From assembly GCA_937902445.1 (NCBI GenBank), contig CALELJ010000285.1, forward strand, positions 1-18,905: a stretch of 18,905 nucleotides of DNA. The letters are read 5' to 3'. Positions 1 through 6,053 of this stretch are shown here, in pieces. The notes under the pieces are model-generated. The model saw only the letters and a program-made list of their open reading frames with translations. It had not been told where the DNA came from and made no database searches. Both the position numbers and the translations under genes were made by a program. The DNA is from an uncultured Treponema sp. (GTDB lineage: Bacteria; Spirochaetota; Spirochaetia; Treponematales; Treponemataceae). Positions within the stretch are counted from its first letter, which is position 1. Every line of letters starts with the position of its first letter.

Positions 1-1
1 A

Positions 2-1291
2 CTTGCATCTTTCAAGGGTGCCGGATCATACACTGTAGATGAAGTCATCGGTACTACGGAACTTGGTGAGGAACTTAAGCTTTCACAGTACTGGCCGCTT
101 CGTAAACCACGACCATTCCTTGAGAAGCTTGAGGTAAACCAGCCTCTTGTTACAGGTCAGCGCGTAATCGATGTCTTTTTCCCTCTTTCAAAAGGCGGAA
201 CTGCCGCAATTCCAGGAGGATTTGGAACAGGAAAGACAATGACACAGCATGCCGTTGCCAAGTGGTGTGATGCGGACCTTATCGTCTATATCGGTTGCGG
301 TGAGCGCGGAAACGAAATGACTGACGTTCTCACTGAATTCCCGACTTTGATCGACCCAAGGACTGGACGTTCCCTTATGGAAAGAACGATCCTCATTGCA
401 AATACTTCAAACATGCCTGTTGCCGCCCGTGAAGTTTCCCTTTATTCGGGTATTACCCTTGCGGAATATTACCGCGACATGGGCCTCCACGTAGCAATCA
501 TGGCAGACTCTACATCGCGCTGGGCAGAAGCCCTCCGTGAACTTTCAGGCCGTATGGAAGAAATGCCGGCGGAAGAAGGTTATCCTGCATATCTGCCTAC
601 AAGACTTGCGGAATTCTACGAAAGGGCCGGCCGCGTAAATTCCCTTTGCGGCAAGGAAGGTTCCGTATCCGTAATTGGTGCCGTATCACCTGCGGGCGGT
701 GACTTTTCAGAACCTGTCACACAGCATACAAAACGATTTATCCGTTGTTTCTGGGCCCTTGACCGTGAGCTTGCAAACGCCCGCCATTATCCTGCCATCG
801 GCTGGATTGATTCCTATTCGGAATACGCCGGCGAAATCAAGGAGTGGTGGGACAAATTTGATCCTGCCTGGGCTTCTGTCCGTATCAAGGCGCTGGATCT
901 CCTCAAAAAGGAACAGAGACTTCAGCAGATTGTCCGTCTCATTGGTGCCGATGCGTTGCCAGAAAGTGACCGTCTCGTGCTCATTGTCTGTGAAATGATC
1001 AAGAACGGATTCCTTCAGCAGAATGCCTTTGACGATATCGATGCATATTCGGTTCCTGAAAAGCAGCTGGACATACTTCTTCTCATCATGGATTTCTATG
1101 CGCATGCCCTTGAGGTAATAAAAAATGGATGTCCGTTGATGAAAATTTCTGAGCTTCCTGTGCGCAACGAGATTGTACGTGCAAAAAGCACCATTCCAAA
1201 CGACAAGCTGGACATGCTCAAGACAATAGGAAGCCATCTTGATGACCAGATGATGGAACTTAAGCGCATGTACCGCAGGGAGGGGCTCTAA
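2..1291 (+). CDS. atpA: V-type ATP synthase/ATPase catalytic subunit A (5' end missing)
   Basis: This is the catalytic, nucleotide-hydrolysing subunit of the V1 sector of a bacterial V/A-type ATPase, on the cytoplasmic face of the inner membrane. The reading frame is open from base 2, so the gene begins upstream; about 429 residues are visible of a family length near 580-590. The ATP-binding P-loop PGGFGTGKT lies at 212-238, preceded by the conserved TGQRVIDVFFPLSKGGTAAIPG stretch. Further downstream are the conserved GCGERGNEMT and MADSTSRWAEALRE segments, the latter containing Walker B. The P-loop reads GGFGTGKT where GAFGAGKT is more common; Gly-Lys-Thr is intact. The stop TAA abuts the GTG start of subunit B, with a strong AGGGAGG ribosome site inside the last codons, indicating a coupled operon. 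Confidence 0.96.
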   Translation, partial: LASFKGAGSYTVDEVIGTTELGEELKLSQYWPLRKPRPFLEKLEVNQPLVTGQRVIDVFFPLSKGGTAAIPGGFGTGKTMTQHAVAKWCDADLIVYIGCGERGNEMTDVLTEFPTLIDPRTGRSLMERTILIANTSNMPVAAREVSLYSGITLAEYYRDMGLHVAIMADSTSRWAEALRELSGRMEEMPAEEGYPAYLPTRLAEFYERAGRVNSLCGKEGSVSVIGAVSPAGGDFSEPVTQHTKRFIRCFWALDRELANARHYPAIGWIDSYSEYAGEIKEWWDKFDPAWASVRIKALDLLKKEQRLQQIVRLIGADALPESDRLVLIVCEMIKNGFLQQNAFDDIDAYSVPEKQLDILLLIMDFYAHALEVIKNGCPLMKISELPVRNEIVRAKSTIPNDKLDMLKTIGSHLDDQMMELKRMYRREGL

Positions 1292-2671
1292 GTGAAAGGT
1301 ATTGAATACGCAGGTCTTGAATCCGTAGACGGACCAATTGTTGTTGTAAAACGCAGTGAAAATTCCTCTTTTGATGAAGTTGTATATGTCCGTGATAAAT
1401 TTGGTGAAAAGCGTACAGGCAGAATCATCGACCTTAATGAGGAATCTGCCGTAGTCCAGATTTTCGGAAGCACCACAGGTCTTGACCTTGAAAGCACCAC
1501 CGTGGAATTCCTTGAGGATCCTATGGAACTTCGTGTAGGCAAAGGTCTTCTTGGACGTATCTTCAATGGTCTTGGAAAGCCGATCGACGGTTATCCTGAA
1601 ATCATCAGCGACAGGAAAGTCAATGTCAACGGTTGTCCTATCAATCCATATGCCCGTGTTTATCCGCGTGATTTCATCCAGACTGGAATTTCTTCCATCG
1701 ACGGAATGAATACCCTTATCCGCGGCCAGAAACTTCCTATTTTCAGCGGCAACGGTTTGCCACACAACAAGCTTGCGGCCCAGATCATCCGCCAGGCAAA
1801 GCTCAAGGGAAGCGACGAAGACTTCGTAATGGTTTTTGCCGGCATGGGTATCAAATACGATGTTTCCCAGTTCTTCAAGCACACATTTGAGGAATCCGGT
1901 GTTCTGTCAAAGGTTGTAATGTTCCAGTCCCTGGCGGATGCTCCGTCAATTGAACGCATCATTACACCTCGTTGTGCCCTTACAGCCGCTGAATATCTTG
2001 CATACGAATGCAACATGCACGTTCTTGTAGTCATGACAGACATGACAAACTACTGCGAGGCCCTCCGTGAAATTTCCACAACCCGTGGAGAAGTTCCGGG
2101 AAGAAAAGGCTATCCTGGATACCTTTACTCAAATCTCGCGGAACTTTACGAGCGCGCCGGAAAGGTTCAGGGATCAACCGGTTCAATTACCCAGATTCCA
2201 ATTCTTTCCATGCCTAACGATGATATTTCCCATCCTATTCCTGACCTTACAGGTTACATCACTGAAGGACAGATCGTTCTTGACCGTGAGATGAGCCAGA
2301 AGGGAATGTATCCTCCTGTTGCAGGTCTTCCATCCCTTTCACGACTCATGAAGGACGGTATCGGAGACGGTATGACACGCGAAGACCATGCGCCTGTTTC
2401 AAGCCAGCTTTTTGCGGCCTACAGCAAGGTAAAGACAATACGCAATCTTGCTTCGATCATCGGTGAGGAAGAACTCAGCCAGCTTGATCAGCTTTATTTG
2501 AAATTCGGAAATGAACTTGAAGCAAAGTTCTTTACTCAGGGCGAGTATGAGGACCGCAGCATTGAGGAAACACTGGACCTTGGCTGGAAAATCCTTTCGA
2601 TCCTTCCACGCGAGGAACTGTACCGAATCAAGGATGAGCTCATCGACAAATATCTGCCGAAAAGTGAGTAG
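1292..2671 (+). CDS. atpB: V-type ATP synthase/ATPase regulatory subunit B
   Basis: This is the non-catalytic partner of subunit A in the A3B3 hexamer of the V1 sector. The 459-residue length is normal. As expected for B, the P-loop position has lost the Gly-Lys-Thr and reads FSGNGLPHNK at about residues 150-160. The family segments TSSIDGMN-like (residues ~130-140) and MTNYCEALREISTTR are present. The start is GTG at 1292, directly after the TAA of atpA with no gap; AGGGAGG at about 1277-1283 supports it, and MKGIEYAGLESVDGP is a typical B N-terminus. A GTG start with zero spacing suggests translation coupled to atpA. The gene ends 3 bp before atpD. Confidence 0.95.
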   Translation: MKGIEYAGLESVDGPIVVVKRSENSSFDEVVYVRDKFGEKRTGRIIDLNEESAVVQIFGSTTGLDLESTTVEFLEDPMELRVGKGLLGRIFNGLGKPIDGYPEIISDRKVNVNGCPINPYARVYPRDFIQTGISSIDGMNTLIRGQKLPIFSGNGLPHNKLAAQIIRQAKLKGSDEDFVMVFAGMGIKYDVSQFFKHTFEESGVLSKVVMFQSLADAPSIERIITPRCALTAAEYLAYECNMHVLVVMTDMTNYCEALREISTTRGEVPGRKGYPGYLYSNLAELYERAGKVQGSTGSITQIPILSMPNDDISHPIPDLTGYITEGQIVLDREMSQKGMYPPVAGLPSLSRLMKDGIGDGMTREDHAPVSSQLFAAYSKVKTIRNLASIIGEEELSQLDQLYLKFGNELEAKFFTQGEYEDRSIEETLDLGWKILSILPREELYRIKDELIDKYLPKSE

Positions 2672-2674
2672 CCT

Positions 2675-3295
2675 ATGGCAAAACTGAACATTGCGCCGAC
2701 AAAATCCAATCTTCTCGCCATAAAGGAACAGCTTGCCATTTCCACTGAAGGTTATGATCTTCTTGAGCAGAAGCGTGAAATCCTTGTCATGGAACTCATG
2801 CGCATCGTGGAAAAAGTTAAGCTTCTTGAGGCGGAGATGGACAAGTGCACTGCCAGGGCTTATCCTGCCTTGAAAAAAATGCTCATGCAGCTTGGCGGTG
2901 ACAGGGTAGAAAGAATTGCCCACGGCGTAGAATACAAATTCGACATTACAAGAAAGGCCGTAAACATCGGCGGAATGAATTTCACCACCATTGACGTGAA
3001 CCTTCCACAGCGCCAGCTGTTTTCTTCCTTTCTTGGTTCCACGGCGGAAAGCGATGAGGTCATGAAGGAATTCTTTGACTACCTTTCCCTCATAACAAAA
3101 ATGGCAAGCATCAGGACCATTGCCTGGCGTCTTGCACTTGAGGTAAAGAAAACCCAGCGCCGTGTAAATGCCCTGGACAAAATGGTCATACCTCAGGACA
3201 GGGAGACTGTAAAATACATAGAGGGCGTTCTTGAGGAAAGGGAACGCGACAACGTCTTTGTAATGAAGTCCTTGAAGAAACGTCAGGGGGAATAG
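2675..3295 (+). CDS. atpD: V-type ATP synthase/ATPase central stalk subunit D
   Basis: This is the rotor-shaft subunit that couples the A/B head to the membrane sector. The 206-residue protein begins with the family signature near residues 1-30 (APTKSNLLAIKEQLAIS) and is mostly long helix. The two ends (about 1-60 and 140-195) would form the antiparallel coiled coil of the shaft. The start ATG is 3 bp after the atpB stop. The stop TAG abuts the TTG start of the next gene, and CAGGGGGAA just before it serves that gene. Order A-B-D matches treponemal and borrelial V-ATPase operons. Confidence 0.93.
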   Translation: MAKLNIAPTKSNLLAIKEQLAISTEGYDLLEQKREILVMELMRIVEKVKLLEAEMDKCTARAYPALKKMLMQLGGDRVERIAHGVEYKFDITRKAVNIGGMNFTTIDVNLPQRQLFSSFLGSTAESDEVMKEFFDYLSLITKMASIRTIAWRLALEVKKTQRRVNALDKMVIPQDRETVKYIEGVLEERERDNVFVMKSLKKRQGE

Positions 3296-3793
3296 TTGCT
3301 GAAACCTTTGTTCCAGAAAGTTCTGGTAGCCTACAACGGTTCAAAATCATCTCTGCATGCTGTCTTGTATGCCATCCTTATGGCAAAGGTCTACAAGTGC
3401 AGCGTAAAGGTAGTCTGCGTAGTCGATACCTCATCCATAAAGCAGCTGACCATCTCCAAGTTCATGGTTTCTGAGGAGGCGGAACTCCTGTCTGCCAACC
3501 TTGAATCCGACGGAAAAAAGAAACTTGACTATGTGACAGGAATTGCAAAAACAAAAAGCGTAAAAATTGAAACCCAGCTTTGTTTTGGTTCCGTCTGGTC
3601 TGAAATAATAAAGGCCGCGGACGAGTATAAGGCTGATGTAATTCTTCTCGGCGGAACTGACGACAATCTGGGTGGTCATTCTTCCACCCATAACGTGATC
3701 TCAAGGCAGGATAGCGAAATCATAGGCAGTGCCCATTGTTCCGTCCTTGTAGTAAGAGAACCTTATATAGAACAAAAGTTTAAATTAGTCTGA
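3296..3793 (+). CDS. UspA-like (universal stress protein) domain protein closing the V-ATPase operon
   Basis: A 165-residue single-domain protein with the UspA fold pattern. Strand 1 is FQKVLVAYNGSKSS (residues 6-19), followed by a helix, CSVKVVCVVD (35-44), a KADVILLGG strand (112-120) and a C-terminal CSVLVVREP strand (148-156). ATP-binding Usp proteins normally have Asp in a V-D-G-S loop and a G-2X-G-9X-G-S/T motif. Here the first is Y-N-G-S (Asn14) and the second is not recognisable in GGTDDNLGG and the residues after it, so nucleotide binding is doubtful. The start is TTG at 3296 immediately after the atpD stop, supported by CAGGGGG at about 3283-3289 and by the first strand beginning directly after it. 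The zero-gap placement suggests a role tied to the ATPase, but that is inference. Confidence 0.85.
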   Translation: MLKPLFQKVLVAYNGSKSSLHAVLYAILMAKVYKCSVKVVCVVDTSSIKQLTISKFMVSEEAELLSANLESDGKKKLDYVTGIAKTKSVKIETQLCFGSVWSEIIKAADEYKADVILLGGTDDNLGGHSSTHNVISRQDSEIIGSAHCSVLVVREPYIEQKFKLV

Positions 3794-3859
3794 TTTTCGA
3801 TTTTTTAATAACATTAAGTTAAATATTCCTTCAAAATTATAAAATTTATAGACCGTTTT

Positions 3860-3888
3860 CTTTTTTTCCAAAAAATCTGAAATATAAT
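3860..3888 (+). promoter_or_regulatory. Promoter of the response-regulator gene, predicted leaderless
   Basis: A perfect -10 TATAAT lies at 3883-3888, only 7 nt before the ATG at 3896. There is no good -35; a T-tract (3861-3867) occupies that position. Transcription should begin at or within a base or two of the ATG. The upstream in-frame TGA at 3878-3880 and the lack of any ATG/GTG/TTG in between fix the start codon, and no Shine-Dalgarno site is present. Confidence 0.65.
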
Positions 3889-3895
3889 TCTTGTT

Positions 3896-4573
3896 ATGAG
3901 AGTATTGTTTATCGATGATGATGTCCGGGCCTCACAGTCTGTCACCGAATTGCTGAAAAAAAGCCAGTTTGGTGTCGATACGGCCTATTCTGCCTCGGAA
4001 GGCATGAAATACGCATTGTCCGGATGTCACGACATAATCATTCTGGAAAAAACTCTGTCCGACATGGACGGTATTTCCTTTGTACAGAAACTTCGACTCG
4101 AAAATAAAAGCGTTCCGATAATGTTCCTTTCCGATGAAACGGAAGATGCGGATGTTGTAGGTGGCCTGTATGCTGGAGCTGATGATTACGTAAGGAAGCC
4201 CTGTTCCCCTGATGAACTCATTGCCAGGGTTGTTGCCCTCACAAGGCGAAAGGGCGAGATAAAGAATGACGTGATCACTTTCAATGACTTCATCTTTGAC
4301 AAGGGTGCCTGTGAAATCAGGAATAAAAGCGGTGACGTCATAAAGCTTTCCCTCAAGGAACTTCTGATTCTTGGACTTTTGTGCGACAGTCCCCGTCAGA
4401 TCATAAGAAAGGAAGAAATTATTGAAAAAATCTGGGGCGGTGACAGCGACGCAGAATACAACAATGTTGAAGTTTACATATCCTTTCTTAGAAAAAAAAT
4501 GGAGCAGCTCAGGGTCCATGTCATGATAAGAACATCACGTGGATTGGGCTACTCCCTTGAAGAATCAATTTGA
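3896..4573 (+). CDS. Orphan OmpR/PhoB-type response regulator with Glu at the phospho-acceptor site
   Basis: A 225-residue transcription regulator with a receiver domain (1-~118) and a winged-helix DNA-binding domain (~125-222). The acidic pocket Asp7-Asp8-Asp9, the switch residue Ser79 (in VPIMFLSD) and the conserved Lys101 (in DDYVRKP) are present. The phospho-acceptor position in HDIIILEKTLSDMDG (45-59) is Glu51 instead of Asp. The C-terminal half shows LSLKELLILGLL, the IIEKIWGGD segment, the recognition helix region NNVEVYISFLRKKM and the wing RTSRGLGYSL. No histidine kinase gene lies next to it. The start is forced by a stop 18 nt upstream. It is predicted to bind DNA without normal phosphorylation control, possibly as a constitutively active or otherwise controlled regulator. 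Its targets are unknown. Confidence 0.93.
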   Translation: MRVLFIDDDVRASQSVTELLKKSQFGVDTAYSASEGMKYALSGCHDIIILEKTLSDMDGISFVQKLRLENKSVPIMFLSDETEDADVVGGLYAGADDYVRKPCSPDELIARVVALTRRKGEIKNDVITFNDFIFDKGACEIRNKSGDVIKLSLKELLILGLLCDSPRQIIRKEEIIEKIWGGDSDAEYNNVEVYISFLRKKMEQLRVHVMIRTSRGLGYSLEESI

Positions 4574-4581
4574 ATTCAGGG

Positions 4582-4605
4582 CAGGGAAGGCAAATGCTTT
4601 CCCTG
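4582..4605. terminator. Intergenic hairpin between convergent genes (possible terminator without U-tract)
   Basis: A 10-bp stem (4582-4591 with 4596-4605, one G·U pair, loop AAAT) sits in the 36-bp gap between the convergent response regulator and the minus-strand beta-barrel gene. No T-run follows on either strand, so it is not a canonical intrinsic terminator. Position and stability suggest a 3' end structure serving both genes. Confidence 0.4.
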
Positions 4606-4609
4606 ATTC

Positions 4610-5848
4610 CTAGAAACTTGTCCTGAATCCAAGGTTTACTGAAACAGCATTTTTGGCATCGTTTGCCAGATCGTCCACTTCAAGACTGACTGAAGCGTTC
4701 AGTTCTCCGCCGCTGATTTCTACGTTGGTGTATGGAGTTATGAGAATCATCTTGTCGCTGTTTCTCAAATCGTCTATGACTTCATCCATTGTAAGTCCCG
4801 CAAATCCGACAGTTCCGTGGATTCCAAAGGTAAATTTCGTCGTGTTGATGCGGCAGTCTTCCTGTACAAAGTTTATGTTGATTCCCGTTATGCTCTGGCT
4901 TGCTGGATTTTTTCTTACCATTGGTCTCAGGTAGAGCATCTGTGAGGCAGAATCAAGCGGAATGCTGAACGTCGCGATGTTCAGGTACAGGCTGCCAAAA
5001 GGAATTCTTGGTTCAACAAGAAAGTAAATGTCGTCAAATCTGATCGAGGAGTCATCTGCGCTTCTTTTAAGAATAAATCTGTTGAGTCCAAGCTGCGTGT
5101 AGAGCATGAAAGACTTCTTGAATCCAAAAAGACCGGTGAATCCCATGTGGAGCTGAGGGTTTTTGCCGTTGTCTCCGTCTTTTTTAAGCGGAACTGCAAC
5201 ACCTGCGACCATGTCGATTGTCGCCTTGTTGAAAAGTTTTGCGAAACGTGCGTCAAAATTCAGTGAATCAATGTCGTTTCCTGTTGTCACGGCAAGTTTT
5301 CCCTTGCTTGCAGTAAGGCTTAGGGCGTTGTCTCCGGTGAATCTTCCGGTATATGAAAGTCCCATTGTATACTCTGGGAAGAGGGATGCTCCCTGTACTC
5401 CGTGATAACTGTCTGTTAAATGTGACTGAATAGGTTTGATTCCGAACTGTCTCTGAAGGAAAATGTCTGATCCAACCGGTTCGTAGCATCCTGCAAAGGC
5501 GCTTACATAATGGCTTGCTTTGTCCCCGTTGAAAACGCATGTTGCTGAAAGTTCTTCCATTCTGAAGAATCCGTTTGCTCCAGGTATGTCCCCGTTGAAT
5601 ATGCGTGCGTTGAATATGTCGTCTGCAAGGACGTAGAATTCACCGCGAAGGAAAAGCCTTCCTGAAAAATCCAGCTGGCCTGCAAAATAGGATTCGGCGC
5701 CACAGCCAGGATCAAAGCTGTCAGAATCTGCCTTGTTTGCGATACTGGTCATGAGACCTGCCGCTCCGCTGAAAAAAGGCTTTTCAAGGGCAAATATCGA
5801 TGATGCTGCCATAATGGAAAATAATGCAGCGCATAATGTTCTTTTCAA
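4610..5848 (-). CDS. Exported protein, probable outer-membrane beta-barrel
   Basis: A 412-residue protein with a clear Sec signal peptide: MKR, then a hydrophobic core, with cleavage expected after IFA at about residue 20. The mature part lacks hydrophobic helices and is rich in alternating polar/hydrophobic stretches, Gly and aromatic residues (for example GFTGLFGF, SFMLYTQLGLNRF, LNASVSLEV). It ends in NLGFRTSF, with a terminal Phe as in many BAM-assembled barrels. These traits indicate an outer-membrane barrel, but I do not recognise the family. The start is TTG (5846-5848 on the complement), supported by GGAGG 5 nt upstream and by the signal peptide starting there. The gene is divergent from cheA and convergent with the response regulator. 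Confidence 0.8.
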   Translation of the reverse strand: MKRTLCAALFSIMAASSIFALEKPFFSGAAGLMTSIANKADSDSFDPGCGAESYFAGQLDFSGRLFLRGEFYVLADDIFNARIFNGDIPGANGFFRMEELSATCVFNGDKASHYVSAFAGCYEPVGSDIFLQRQFGIKPIQSHLTDSYHGVQGASLFPEYTMGLSYTGRFTGDNALSLTASKGKLAVTTGNDIDSLNFDARFAKLFNKATIDMVAGVAVPLKKDGDNGKNPQLHMGFTGLFGFKKSFMLYTQLGLNRFILKRSADDSSIRFDDIYFLVEPRIPFGSLYLNIATFSIPLDSASQMLYLRPMVRKNPASQSITGININFVQEDCRINTTKFTFGIHGTVGFAGLTMDEVIDDLRNSDKMILITPYTNVEISGGELNASVSLEVDDLANDAKNAVSVNLGFRTSF

Positions 5849-5900
5849 GTCATCCTCCGGTGGGGCAAAGGTTCCACTTTTTCAGTTTCAAAAAGCCCCC

Positions 5901-5929
5901 ATTAGATTTTCGGAAAAAAAACATGAAAT
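5901..5929 (-). promoter_or_regulatory. Possible promoter of the beta-barrel gene
   Basis: On the minus strand a TCTAAT -10-like box (complement of 5901-5906) lies about 52 nt upstream of the TTG start, leaving a leader that holds the GGAGG site. The expected -35 position matches poorly; a T-tract (complement of 5914-5920) fills the spacer. This is a weak call based on position and the -10 alone. Confidence 0.3.
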
Positions 5930-6018
5930 TTAAGTTTTTATTGGTTTTATGACGGAAATCAGAGAAAATCGGCTTATTGGAGATAATTAAAAAAATCTTA
6001 AAAAAATTGGGCCAAAAC

Positions 6019-6046
6019 TTGACTTATGGTTTTTTCCGATTAGAAT
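6019..6046 (+). promoter_or_regulatory. cheA operon promoter, predicted leaderless
   Basis: TTGACT (6019-6024) and TAGAAT (6041-6046) are separated by 16 bp, and the cheA ATG at 6054 follows the -10 after 7 nt. Transcription should start at or next to the A of the ATG, and no Shine-Dalgarno site exists. A T6 tract lies in the spacer. This is the only obvious promoter of the four-gene chemotaxis operon. Confidence 0.7.
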
Positions 6047-6053
6047 ATATGGT

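Noticed and set aside
707..1882. Long minus-strand open frame of 391 codons opposite atpA/atpB
   Set aside because: It spans the junction of two conserved V-ATPase genes, has no ribosome site or recognisable domain, and is explained by the codon bias of the plus-strand genes. The same holds for the minus-strand frames at 2399-2923 and 3932-4519.
3794..3860. Terminator after the V-ATPase operon
   Set aside because: Only a 5-bp AT hairpin (TTAAT/ATTAA, 3805-3817) is visible, preceded and not followed by a T-run; not supportable.
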